DNA of 64,000 bases from [Clostridium] saccharolyticum WM1 (lineage in GTDB: Bacteria > Bacillota > Clostridia > Lachnospirales > Lachnospiraceae). Of this stretch, positions 42,238 to 50,090 are shown piece after piece (positions within the stretch are counted from its first letter, which is position 1; the number at the start of each line of letters is the position of its first letter). The stretch covers positions 1,426,001 through 1,490,000 of the forward strand of contig NC_014376.1 in NCBI RefSeq assembly GCF_000144625.1, in the 5' to 3' direction. The notes below the pieces were generated by a model. The model saw only the letters and a list, made by a program, of their open reading frames with translations. It had not been told where the DNA came from and did not search any database. The position numbers and the translations under genes are program-made.

Positions 42238-43761
42238 ATGAATTATCTGATTGGAATTGACGTGGGGACATCGGCAACAAAGACCGTACTGTTTGATGAA
42301 AAGGGCCGTGTGATTGCTTCTGCATCCAGGGAATATTCCCTTTACCAGCCCCAAAACGGCTGGGCGGAGCAGAATCCGGAAGACTGGAGAGAGGCGGTTC
42401 TTGAAACCCTTACCCAGGTTGTGGCAGAGTCCGGGGTAAAAAAAGAGGCTGTAAAAGGAATCGGGATTTCAGGCCAGATGCACGGGCTTGTAATGCTTGA
42501 TGAAAAGAATGAGGTGATACGTCCCTCTATCATATGGTGTGACCAGAGAACCTCAGCCGAGGTGGAAGACATGGGAAAGCTTATTCCAAAGGAGCGCTGG
42601 ATTGAGATCACTGCCAATCCGCCCCTTACCGGCTGGACCGCGGCAAAGATTTTATGGGTGAGGAAGCATGAACCGGAGAATTACGGAAGGTGCAGGCACA
42701 TCCTCCTTCCAAAGGATTATATCCGTTACGTTTTGACGGGAGTATACGCAACGGATGTTTCTGACGCCAGCGGAATGCAGCTTTTGGATGTACCAGGAAG
42801 GTGCTGGTCCAAAGAAGTCTTAAATAAACTGGATATTGACCAGGAGCTTTTGGGAAAGGTGTATGAATCCTGTGAGGTGACGGGAACTCTTCTTCCGGAG
42901 ATCGCAGCCAGGACCGGACTTTCTGCGGATACAAAGGTGGCAGGAGGGGCTGGAGACAATGCGGCCGCCGCTGTGGGGACCGGAGTCGTGAAGGATGGAA
43001 CTGCCTTTACCACCATAGGTACATCGGGAGTGGTATTCGCCCACAGCAGCCAGGTTACCATTGATCCCAAAGGAAGAGTCCATACCTGCTGCTGTGCGGT
43101 ACCTGGAGCGTGGCATGTTATGGGAGTGACCCAGGGGGCAGGACTTTCCTTAAAATGGTTTAAGGACAATTTCTGCCAGGATTATGTGGAAGAAGCAAGC
43201 GTACAGAAGATCGATGTTTATGATCTCATCAACCGGGATGTAAGCCAGGTAGAGGCAGGAAGCGATAAGCTTATTTATCTTCCTTATTTGATGGGAGAGA
43301 GGACCCCTCACCTTGACCCGGACTGCCGGGGCGTGTTTTTTGGACTTTCCGCTATCCATACAAGAAAGCACATGCTGCGGGCGGTGATGGAAGGTGTTTC
43401 CTATTCACTCAGTGATTGCAATGACATTCTTAAGGATATGGGGATCCAGGTGGGAGAGATGATGGCATGCGGCGGAGGCGGAAAAAGCCAGGTATGGCGC
43501 CAGATGCTTGCGGACATGTATGACTGTCAGGTAAAAACCGTTGCCCAGACAGAAGGACCGGCTCTTGGAGCTGCCATTCTGGCCGGAGTGGGGTGCGGGA
43601 TTTTTGAAAGCGTGGAATCAGCCTGTGATGCCCTGATCTTTCAGGATAAGACTACGGGGCCTGAGGAAAGACAGGCCGGCCTTTATAAAAAATACCATCT
43701 GCTATACAAGCAGCTTTATGAGGATTTAAAGGACAGCTATAAGAAGCTTGCAGCTTTATAA
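42238..43761 (+). CDS. xylB: Xylulokinase-like FGGY carbohydrate kinase
   Basis: 507 residues. FGGY hallmarks: GIDVGTSATKTVLFDEKG at the N-terminus, WAEQNPEDWREAV, ISGQMHGLVMLD, IWCDQRT, DASGMQLLDV, GAGDNAAAAVGTG, and the C-terminal ACGGGGKSQVWRQMLADMY. The family phosphorylates D-xylulose or related ketoses. It heads an operon with a DUF4867 protein and a fucose/arabinose isomerase-like enzyme, so the real substrate could be another pentulose or deoxy-ketose. GGAGGAGG precedes ATG 42238. Confidence 0.88.
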   Translation: MNYLIGIDVGTSATKTVLFDEKGRVIASASREYSLYQPQNGWAEQNPEDWREAVLETLTQVVAESGVKKEAVKGIGISGQMHGLVMLDEKNEVIRPSIIWCDQRTSAEVEDMGKLIPKERWIEITANPPLTGWTAAKILWVRKHEPENYGRCRHILLPKDYIRYVLTGVYATDVSDASGMQLLDVPGRCWSKEVLNKLDIDQELLGKVYESCEVTGTLLPEIAARTGLSADTKVAGGAGDNAAAAVGTGVVKDGTAFTTIGTSGVVFAHSSQVTIDPKGRVHTCCCAVPGAWHVMGVTQGAGLSLKWFKDNFCQDYVEEASVQKIDVYDLINRDVSQVEAGSDKLIYLPYLMGERTPHLDPDCRGVFFGLSAIHTRKHMLRAVMEGVSYSLSDCNDILKDMGIQVGEMMACGGGGKSQVWRQMLADMYDCQVKTVAQTEGPALGAAILAGVGCGIFESVESACDALIFQDKTTGPEERQAGLYKKYHLLYKQLYEDLKDSYKKLAAL

Positions 43762-43764
43762 ATC

Positions 43765-43926
43765 ATGGCAAAAGATAAAAAGGAGGAAGAATATAAGGTA
43801 GTGAAGATCCCCATGACGGCAGAAGGCCTAAAAGCAGTGGAGGCCCTGCATGCAGCAGGAATACCAACCATCGTTACCCTGGTATTTTCCGCTGCCCAGG
43901 CGCTTCTGGCAGTGAGAGCTGATTGA
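43765..43926 (+). pseudogene. Transaldolase / fructose-6-phosphate aldolase remnant
   Basis: A 53-codon open frame too short for the usual cut-off. It encodes [19 protein letters not shown], then [20 protein letters not shown], which is the segment around the catalytic Schiff-base lysine (VKIPxT) and the next strand-helix of transaldolase-like aldolases. Both the roughly 80 N-terminal residues and the C-terminal half are missing, so it cannot form the TIM barrel. It sits four bases after xylB and 58 bases before DUF4867, where an aldolase would fit the pathway. Probably a deletion remnant. Confidence 0.75.
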
Positions 43927-43984
43927 AAAGTTCAAAAAGGATTATCTGGCAGTATTTGGAGAATAAGAAAAGAGAGGGAAAGCT

Positions 43985-44611
43985 ATGGGATTGACAATTA
44001 AACCAGTGACAGATCCTGCTTTTCGTAAGTACGGGAAAGTAGTTACAGGGTATGATGCAGGAGAACTTCTGGAAAAAATGAAGGAAACACCCCTTCCTGA
44101 TGAGGTGGTATATGTTGCTTCCGTAAAGGAATTGGAGGAACTGGCGGTTTCTAAGAAAATCGAAAAGAAGCTTTACGGCCAGCTTCCCATACAGGTGGGT
44201 TATTGCAACGGGCATAATAAGAACATGAACGCAGTGGAATACCATAGAAATTCAGAAATCAATGTGGCCGTGACGGATTTGATCCTGATCTTGGGACGGC
44301 AGCAGGATATTGCTCCTGATTATACATACGATTCAGGAAACATGGAGGCATTTCTGGTTCCGGCTGGAACTATGATCGAGGTTTATGCCACGACCCTTCA
44401 TTATGCCCCCTGCCATGTGTCGGAAAAGGGCTTTCGCTGTGTGGTGATTTTACCAAAGGACACCAATACGGATTTAGAGCCTGCCGGGGAAGCCGTGAAT
44501 AAAGAGGACCGGCTGTTGTTTGCCAAAAATAAATGGCTCATTGGACATAAAGAGGGCGGACTTCCGGAGCATGCCTACATTGGCATATCCGGAGAAAACT
44601 TGTCTGTATGA
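43985..44611 (+). CDS. DUF4867 family protein
   Basis: 208 residues, soluble, no signal. Beta-rich C-terminal half with a cupin-like pattern (FLVPAGTMIEVYATTLHYAPCHV) where the HYAPCHV segment may bind metal. I recall DUF4867 genes next to sugar isomerases and kinases in Firmicutes; the biochemical role may be sugar isomerisation or mutarotation, which is inference. AGAGAGGG precedes ATG 43985 and the gene lies between the kinase and isomerase genes. Confidence 0.75.
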   Translation: MGLTIKPVTDPAFRKYGKVVTGYDAGELLEKMKETPLPDEVVYVASVKELEELAVSKKIEKKLYGQLPIQVGYCNGHNKNMNAVEYHRNSEINVAVTDLILILGRQQDIAPDYTYDSGNMEAFLVPAGTMIEVYATTLHYAPCHVSEKGFRCVVILPKDTNTDLEPAGEAVNKEDRLLFAKNKWLIGHKEGGLPEHAYIGISGENLSV

Positions 44612-44683
44612 TAAGAATTTATCAATAAATCAGCAGGCCTATCATAAAAAAGAGTGGTGAAAAATAACAGGAGGAGATATACA

Positions 44684-46162
44684 ATGAATAATATCCCGGA
44701 ATTAAAGGTAGGAATCGTAGCGGTAAGCAGAGATTGTTTTCCGGAATCCTTATCAGTAAACAGAAGAAAAGCGCTGGTAGAGGCATACAGGGCAAAATAT
44801 GACGGCGGAAATATTTATGAAAGTCCTGTCTGTATCGTGGAAAGTGAGATCCATATGGTCCAGGCATTGGAGGATGTAAAGAAAGCAGGCTGCAATGCCC
44901 TGGTAGTCTATCTTGGAAACTTTGGTCCGGAGATCTCAGAAACTCTTCTTGCAAAGCATTTTGACGGACCGGTCATGTTCATCGCAGCAGCAGAGGAAAG
45001 CGGGGACAGCTTAACTCAGGGCCGTGGAGATGCCTACTGCGGAATGTTAAATGCAAGCTATAATTTAAAGCTTAGAAATATCAAGGCGTACATACCGGAA
45101 TATCCCGTAGGAACGGCAGAGGAATGCGCTGATATGATCGAGGAATTCCTTCCGATTGCCAGAACTCTGGCAGGACTTTCCCAGTTAAAGATCATTAGCT
45201 TTGGCCCACGCCCCTTAAACTTCCTGGCTTGCAATGCCCCCATCAAACAGCTTTATAATTTGGGCGTGGAGATTGAGGAAAACTCTGAGCTGGATTTATT
45301 TGAAGCCTATAATAAGCATGCAGGCGATCCAAGGATCCCGGATGTAGTAACGGATATGGAAAAGGAGCTGGGAGAGGGGAACCAGAAACCGGAAATCCTT
45401 CCAAAGCTTGCCCAATATGAACTCACCCTGCTGGATTGGGTGGAGGCACACAAGGGATACCGGAAATATGTTGCCATAGCAGGAAAGTGCTGGCCGGCTT
45501 TCCAGACCCAGTTCGGCTTTGTTCCCTGCTATGTGAACAGCCGCCTTACAGGAATGGGAATCCCGGTTTCCTGTGAAGTGGACATTTACGGAGCACTCAG
45601 TGAATTCATAGGTACCTGTATCAGTATGGATGCCGTGACCCTGCTTGACATTAACAATACGGTTCCTGCGGATATGTATGATGGAGATATTAAGGGCAAG
45701 TATGAATATACCCATCAGGATACCTTTATGGGCTTCCACTGCGGGAACACATGCTCAAGAAAGCTTTCCTCCTGTTCCATGAAGTATCAGATGATCATGG
45801 CAAGAGCTCTTCCGGAGGAAGTGACTCAGGGAACCCTTGAGGGAGATATCGCACCGGGTGATATTACGTTTTTCCGCCTCCAGAGTACTGCAGATAATTT
45901 CCTTCGGGCATACGTAGCCCAGGGAGAGGTGCTTCCGGTAGCCACCCGTTCCTTTGGCTCCATCGGTGTGTTTGCCATTCCGGAAATGGGAAGATTTTAC
46001 CGTCATGTGCTCATTGAAAAGAATTTCCCACACCATGGTGCGGTAGCTTTCGGACATTACGGAAAGGCCTTATTTGAGGTGTTTAAGTATCTTGGAGTGG
46101 AAGAAATTGGATTTAACCAGCCAAAGGGCATGCTATATAAGACAGAAAATCCATTTGGTTAA
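44684..46162 (+). CDS. L-fucose/L-arabinose isomerase-like protein
   Basis: 492 residues from ATG 44684, seven bases after AGGAGGAG; the ORF extension from 44654 carries no ribosome site. Motifs: FGPRPLNFLACNAPI, VSCEVDIYGALSE, DTFMGFHCGNTC, with Glu/Asp/His residues in positions suited to Mn2+ binding. It converts an aldose to a ketose, feeding the kinase upstream. The exact sugar (fucose, arabinose or other) is not decidable here. A strong terminator follows. Confidence 0.85.
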   Translation: MNNIPELKVGIVAVSRDCFPESLSVNRRKALVEAYRAKYDGGNIYESPVCIVESEIHMVQALEDVKKAGCNALVVYLGNFGPEISETLLAKHFDGPVMFIAAAEESGDSLTQGRGDAYCGMLNASYNLKLRNIKAYIPEYPVGTAEECADMIEEFLPIARTLAGLSQLKIISFGPRPLNFLACNAPIKQLYNLGVEIEENSELDLFEAYNKHAGDPRIPDVVTDMEKELGEGNQKPEILPKLAQYELTLLDWVEAHKGYRKYVAIAGKCWPAFQTQFGFVPCYVNSRLTGMGIPVSCEVDIYGALSEFIGTCISMDAVTLLDINNTVPADMYDGDIKGKYEYTHQDTFMGFHCGNTCSRKLSSCSMKYQMIMARALPEEVTQGTLEGDIAPGDITFFRLQSTADNFLRAYVAQGEVLPVATRSFGSIGVFAIPEMGRFYRHVLIEKNFPHHGAVAFGHYGKALFEVFKYLGVEEIGFNQPKGMLYKTENPFG

Positions 46163-46245
46163 AAGGAGCTGTATTTTGTCAGATTATTTGTGAGGCAATG
46201 ATTGACAGAGGCAACAGAACATAATAACTGCAAAGAAACAACGAT

Positions 46246-46290
46246 AAAAGGCGGAAGGATTTCCCCTGCCGGGGTATCCTTCCGCCTTTT
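46246..46290. terminator. Bidirectional terminator
   Basis: Perfect 15-bp stem (46246-46260 with 46276-46290) with A4 on one side and T4 on the other; separates the sugar operon from the convergent ribU. Confidence 0.95.
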
Positions 46291-46303
46291 ACTGTCTTGT
46301 TGT

Positions 46304-46981
46304 TTATATAGCTCCCTTCATAGCCAGGACCGCCAAAACACAGGTTATTAAGATGACGGCAGCTGTGAGGGTCATGCCAAAATTATAATTCCGCTTTTTA
46401 GAGGCGTCTATAGAAGCCGTTGAAGCGGGAATGATAAGATTGGATCTTCTCAAGGTCGTTACCAGAGGCTTATAGATGAGAAGAGTCAGGGCTGTGTTAA
46501 TACCTCCCTTTAAAAGGTTAAAGGGGATAAATGCCGGGAGAAGGAGCTTGGCCACGGCCTCTCTGGGATACCCCATGTAAATGGGAGTGATCAGGTAATT
46601 CCACAAAACCATGACCAGGGTCATGAGAAGGGTGCCTGCTACCATACCAAAGAAAGCTCCCCACATGGAATGACGCTTCTTATAGAGATAAGCGGCCGGA
46701 CAGACAAAGGCTACCGTTGAGAGAATGTTCATGATCAATCCGATGATACCGGTGCTGCTGATGGTAAACATTTCAACAAAGGATACGATGACAGAGATCA
46801 GTGCTGCAGACATCGGGCCGAATAAGAAGCCTCCGGTGAGAATGATAATATCCTTTGGCTCATACTCTAAGAATGGAAGCATAGGGATCAATGGGATCCG
46901 GATGGCCACAACGGCTACAAAAGCCAGCGCGCAAAGCATGGCCATCAAAGTAAGTTTGCTTGTTTTCTTTGTCATATTCAT
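46304..46981 (-). CDS. ribU: ECF-type riboflavin transporter substrate-binding subunit RibU
   Basis: 225 residues, six membrane helices, with the RibU-style N-terminus (LTLMAMLCALAFVAVVA, then IPLIPMLPFLEYEPKDI) and GFLFGPMSAALISVIVSF. S-component of an energy-coupling-factor transporter that imports riboflavin and shares the EcfAA'T module encoded elsewhere. CAGGAGG precedes the ATG. An FMN riboswitch lies immediately upstream on the same strand, which fixes its function. Confidence 0.95.
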   Translation of the reverse strand: MNMTKKTSKLTLMAMLCALAFVAVVAIRIPLIPMLPFLEYEPKDIIILTGGFLFGPMSAALISVIVSFVEMFTISSTGIIGLIMNILSTVAFVCPAAYLYKKRHSMWGAFFGMVAGTLLMTLVMVLWNYLITPIYMGYPREAVAKLLLPAFIPFNLLKGGINTALTLLIYKPLVTTLRRSNLIIPASTASIDASKKRNYNFGMTLTAAVILITCVLAVLAMKGAI

Positions 46982-47005
46982 GATTCAGTCCTCCTGAAAA
47001 TAAGT

Positions 47006-47034
47006 AACACCTGAAAGTATGTCTTTCAGGTGTT
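47006..47034 (-). terminator. Expression-platform hairpin of the FMN riboswitch
   Basis: Perfect 12-bp stem (47034-47023 with 47017-47006 on the minus strand) between aptamer and ribU ribosome site; only a weak T-rich tail (ACTTATTTTC) follows. Likely the switchable terminator or sequestering hairpin. Confidence 0.7.
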
Positions 47035-47069
47035 AAAAATAGACAGGTGTATTATCACTATTTAACACA

Positions 47070-47175
47070 TCTTCTTTCATCCAGACTTTACTGTCGGTAT
47101 TGGAATCACACCAATTCTGCGCAGTATGCGCTCGCGGACTTTACCGCCGGTCGGGAATTTCACCCTGCCCTGAAG
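47070..47175 (-). promoter_or_regulatory. FMN (RFN) riboswitch
   Basis: On the minus strand the aptamer begins CTTCAGGGCAGGGTGAAATT, contains CCCGACCGGCGGTAAAGTCC, GCGAGCGCA and TTGGTGTGATTCCAATACCG, and ends GACAGTAAAGTCTGGATGA. These are the invariant blocks of the RFN element. FMN binding represses ribU expression. Confidence 0.97.
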
Positions 47176-47202
47176 ACAACCATATGCAAATGTTCTGAAG
47201 GT

Positions 47203-47230
47203 ATTATAACATTTTAAAAAATAATTGCAA
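47203..47230 (-). promoter_or_regulatory. Promoter of the FMN riboswitch-ribU transcript
   Basis: On the minus strand TTGCAA (47230-47225), 16 bases, TATAAT (47208-47203), about 28 bases before the aptamer. Confidence 0.8.
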
Positions 47231-47237
47231 GATGTTG

Positions 47238-47266
47238 TTGCAATTTTTTTAATGCTTTGCTATAAT
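47238..47266 (+). promoter_or_regulatory. Promoter of tRNA-Ala
   Basis: TTGCAA (47238-47243), 17 bases, TATAAT (47261-47266), ten bases before the tRNA 5' end. Confidence 0.85.
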
Positions 47267-47275
47267 AGCGGACAT

Positions 47276-47348
<73 letters not shown>

Positions 47349-47352
47349 CGAC

Positions 47353-47380
47353 AAAAGTCTAGTAAATACTAGGCTTTTTT
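47353..47380 (+). terminator. Terminator after tRNA-Ala
   Basis: AAAAGTCTAGTA (47353-47364) pairs with TACTAGGCTTTT (47367-47378) with one G-U, then T. The integrase stop codon lies inside the hairpin, so prophage integration supplied or re-created this terminator. Confidence 0.85.
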
Positions 47381-48454
47381 ATTTTTGTGTTGTAATTCGT
47401 GTTGCATTGTTTCGAAATGGTTTAATGTTACATCTAAATATTTTTGTTCAAAATCATTAATAGTACCACGATATACTTGTTTTAGAGTTTTATCTGATGA
47501 CCAACCACCACGTTGCATAATATACTGATCCGGAACGTTAAGTGCGTGCATAATAGATGCAGCATAATGTCTTAAATCATGAAAACGGATGTTTTCCAAC
47601 TTAAGTTTTTTTATAGCTCTTGCAAATCGGTTTGATATATTGTCAGGAGCTCCAACATCAACAAGTTTTCCTGTATGTGGTAGCATATTTATGACAAATT
47701 GTGGCATTATTATTTCCCTGGTACTGGAAACTGTCTTAGTTGTTTTAATAGTCCATTCACCTCTGGAAACCCTAACCATTGCTTTGTTTACTGAAATAGT
47801 ATTTCCTGTAACATCTTCTGATGTAAGGGCGCAAATTTCTGAACGACGAAGGGTTCCAAAAGCTGCAAGGCACACTGCTTTCAGCATTTCTTTATCGCGC
47901 TTAAAGTAATCCATAAGAATTTTTATATCATTATCAGATGGGGTATAAGTGTTACTTTTTATTTTCTGCGGCAATTTTACTTTTATCCGTTTTTCTGGAT
48001 AATACAAGTCAAAAGCTGCCACTAACAAACCGTATGCGTTTCTAACAGTTTTAGGAGATCGCTCTATAGATATTTCATTTATCCACTGTTGAATCTTATC
48101 ATTGTTAATGAGGTCGGCCTTTTGGTCAACTATGCTGCTCATCATAAAACGCTTTATAGACCTATACCCATTTATAGTTGTGGGAGATAGTACATTGCTT
48201 TTTGCAGTACAATAGTCATCTAACATAGTTCCTATTGACTTATTATAACTTTTTGACGATAATTCTTTATTTGCGGCCCAGGCAGATGCGTCTTTTTCAG
48301 CTTGACGCTTTCCCTTTGTTGTTGGGTCGTCATTGGTAAACGATTTATAAATCCTTTTGTTCTTGGAAGTTCCGTCAGGTTGTATTTTGGTTTCTGTATG
48401 GCTATAAACTTGTACACGCCATGATCCAGATGGTAACTTTTTTGCAGTTGGCAT
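47369..48454 (-). CDS. int: Phage tyrosine recombinase (integrase)
   Basis: 361 residues from the ATG at 48454 (AAAGGAA upstream); the ORF extension to 48526 is not needed. N-terminal AP2-like arm-binding region (LPSGSWRVQVYSHTETK), SAM-like core-binding domain (about 60-160), and catalytic domain with Arg in TLRRSEICAL, the HxxR box FHDLRHYAAS, GGWSS and the nucleophile Tyr in LKQVYRG. It faces and abuts tRNA-Ala, the expected att site. Integrates and, with an excisionase, excises the prophage. Confidence 0.94.
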   Translation of the reverse strand: MPTAKKLPSGSWRVQVYSHTETKIQPDGTSKNKRIYKSFTNDDPTTKGKRQAEKDASAWAANKELSSKSYNKSIGTMLDDYCTAKSNVLSPTTINGYRSIKRFMMSSIVDQKADLINNDKIQQWINEISIERSPKTVRNAYGLLVAAFDLYYPEKRIKVKLPQKIKSNTYTPSDNDIKILMDYFKRDKEMLKAVCLAAFGTLRRSEICALTSEDVTGNTISVNKAMVRVSRGEWTIKTTKTVSSTREIIMPQFVINMLPHTGKLVDVGAPDNISNRFARAIKKLKLENIRFHDLRHYAASIMHALNVPDQYIMQRGGWSSDKTLKQVYRGTINDFEQKYLDVTLNHFETMQHELQHKNKKA

Positions 48455-48509
48455 TTTAAAATTTCCTTTCAGTTGACTTATTTTAAGGTACAAAAAATAC
48501 GCCATACCT

Positions 48510-48620
48510 TTGACAGATCGGCGCATTAGTGATACAATAAGTCTGTGAATACGTTGTATCGGGCCTTTGTCCGGTATGATATTTAAAATCCGTTCCAGTT
48601 AGCACTGGGGCGGTTTTTTA
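48510..48620 (+). ncRNA. Candidate small RNA between integrase and repressor genes
   Basis: Promoter TTGACA (48510-48515), 17 bases, TACAAT (48533-48538) predicts a start near 48545. A strong terminator, CCGTTCCAGT (48590-48599) with ACTGGGGCGG (48604-48613) then T6, ends it near 48620, giving about 75 nt. No ORF with a ribosome site lies inside. It is transcribed opposite to int and cI. Confidence 0.6.
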
Positions 48621-48633
48621 TTTGTTTTATTTC

Positions 48634-49041
48634 TTATTTTTCGTCTTTTTCTCTCATGATCTCAACTTGTTTCATTGCACTCTCAAGAGCTTGGGCAAGT
48701 ATTGCCATCGACTTTTTGTCAAGCTTTTTCCCATTGAAGTAAAGGGGGCTTGTTCCCTTATCATTAATATCTCCAATGATTCCAGCGATCTTCTTCGCAA
48801 CATCAAGTTCTTGAACAGGTATCAATTCTGGTTTCTTAATTTCTTCAGGTTCTACTCCGGTCATTAAATAATCCATTGTAACTCCAAAGTAATCGCATAT
48901 TTTTTGTGCTAACTTTGAACTTGCTAAAGATTTTTTCTTTTTCCATGTACTAATTGTAGAGGTACGCGTTCCTGTATCCTTACAAAATTTATAAGGTGTA
49001 ATACCGTTTTTGTCGCAGAGCATTTCAAATATTTCGTACAT
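48634..49041 (-). CDS. Phage repressor-like XRE-family regulator
   Basis: 135 residues. N-terminal helix-turn-helix (ITPYKFCKDTGTRTSTISTW) and a C-terminal helical region that probably dimerises. There is no LexA/CI-type serine peptidase domain, so it cannot self-cleave during SOS in the classical way. GAGGT lies five bases before the ATG. Divergent from the early phage genes with an operator-rich 216-base spacer. Confidence 0.88.
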   Translation of the reverse strand: MYEIFEMLCDKNGITPYKFCKDTGTRTSTISTWKKKKSLASSKLAQKICDYFGVTMDYLMTGVEPEEIKKPELIPVQELDVAKKIAGIIGDINDKGTSPLYFNGKKLDKKSMAILAQALESAMKQVEIMREKDEK

Positions 49042-49087
49042 AATGACCTCACAAGAAAATTATTTTAGGCAAAACGAAATAAACTAT

Positions 49088-49179
49088 TGACTAGCTCTGT
49101 TTGACGTGCTATAGTATGGCTATAGCTCGTAAAAATAAGCTAAAAATAGTAATTCCACAAAAATTAGTTCGTAAAAATG
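49088..49179 (+). promoter_or_regulatory. Early prophage promoter with operator repeats
   Basis: TTGACT (49088-49093), 17 bases, TATAGT (49111-49116). An inverted repeat GCTATAG (49109-49115) TATGG CTATAGC (49121-49127) overlaps the -10. A direct repeat TCGTAAAAAT occurs at 49128-49137 and 49170-49179. Likely binding sites of the XRE repressor and the early regulator. Confidence 0.7.
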
Positions 49180-49257
49180 ATGTAACTCGTTCAGCAAAAC
49201 AAGTATATCACTAAACCGAGCTATACGCAAGTATTATTTAATGAAAGGAGGTATTTT

Positions 49258-49431
49258 ATGTCTAAAATGTATTCTTGCGCAGAGGTAGCAGAGCGATACG
49301 GTGTACAAGTTATTACTATTTGGGATTGGATCCGAAAAAAGAAGCTGCCAGCCTTAAAAATAGGCAGAGATTACAGGATTAGTGAAAGTGACATATCGGT
49401 ATTTGAAGAATCACGACGCACAGTGAAGTGA
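49258..49431 (+). CDS. Excisionase-like helix-turn-helix protein
   Basis: 57 residues, below the usual ORF cut-off. Starts MSKMYSCAEVAERYGVQVIT and continues IWDWIRKKKLPALKIGRDYR: the MerR/excisionase-type winged helix (HTH_17) with its typical 'KIGR..RI' wing. AAAGGAGG lies seven bases before ATG 49258. First gene of the rightward early operon; a role in excision or early control is likely. Confidence 0.8.
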   Translation: MSKMYSCAEVAERYGVQVITIWDWIRKKKLPALKIGRDYRISESDISVFEESRRTVK

Positions 49432-49452
49432 ATGCATTGAAAGGAGAAAAAT

Positions 49453-49707
49453 ATGCCAAAGCTGAAATTATCAGATTTTGAGCAGAAGAAATTAATTGCA
49501 CGTGTGACAATTAAAAAACGAATGGAGCTCAAACAAATCAGAAACCCAGAAGTTGCACGCCGCTTGAGTACGCCTGAGCGAACGTTGAAATACCGCTGGC
49601 AGTATCCAGAAACTTTACGGCTTGGCGATCTATGGGGATTGGTATCCACACTTGGATTAAGCGATCAGGAAATTCTGCAAATCGTAAGGGGAAAGGAGTA
49701 CGTATGA
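49453..49707 (+). CDS. Small phage DNA-binding protein
   Basis: 84 residues, basic N-terminal half (KKLIARVTIKKRMELKQIR) followed by a helix-turn-helix-like NPEVARRLSTPERTLKYRW and a short C-terminal helical pair (LGLSDQEILQIVRG). Reads like a small Cro-type regulator. AAAGGAG precedes ATG 49453 and its stop overlaps the next start. Confidence 0.7.
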   Translation: MPKLKLSDFEQKKLIARVTIKKRMELKQIRNPEVARRLSTPERTLKYRWQYPETLRLGDLWGLVSTLGLSDQEILQIVRGKEYV

Positions 49708-49850
49708 AGTACTATGACAACTTAGGCGATTACACCGACACCCGTCCATCTAAGCTGATGGAGTTTACAAAACGGGTTATGCCGGCAGTGATCTTCCTCG
49801 GTGCAATGGCCTTGATGTTTATGGCAGTGGGTGCGCTGGAAGTGTTGTGA
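49704..49850 (+). CDS. Small phage membrane protein
   Basis: 48 residues from ATG 49704 (GAAAGGAG upstream, overlapping the previous stop by ATGA). A polar N-terminus and one membrane helix (VMPAVIFLGAMALMFMAVGAL) at the C-terminus. Unknown function. Confidence 0.6.
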   Translation: MKYYDNLGDYTDTRPSKLMEFTKRVMPAVIFLGAMALMFMAVGALEVL

Positions 49851-49866
49851 GAGGAGGTGATGATTA

Positions 49867-50037
49867 ATGGAACTTGCAAAATGGATATTGGAAGAGTTAG
49901 AGGACATGCCGCTCGAAATGCTGGCGGATGCGGTTGAAAGTAAATCATTTAAGCCGTTGCTGATTAATGATGGCCATATTATCGGCTATGAAAAAGCAGA
50001 AACCCCAGGAGCTGCAACTCCCAGGGAATCCAAATAA
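49867..50037 (+). CDS. Small acidic phage protein
   Basis: 56 residues from ATG 49867 after GAGGAGGTGATG. Acidic helix ELAKWILEELEDMPLEMLAD followed by a short beta segment. No recognised domain. Tightly spaced in the early operon. Confidence 0.6.
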   Translation: MELAKWILEELEDMPLEMLADAVESKSFKPLLINDGHIIGYEKAETPGAATPRESK

Positions 50038-50090
50038 CTGATAATAACTTTTCACCCTTATTATAAGGGATTTATAGGAGGATTGCAACA

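Noticed and set aside
48634-49041. LexA/CI-type self-cleaving repressor
   Set aside because: The protein has only an XRE helix-turn-helix and a helical C-terminus, without serine peptidase motifs.
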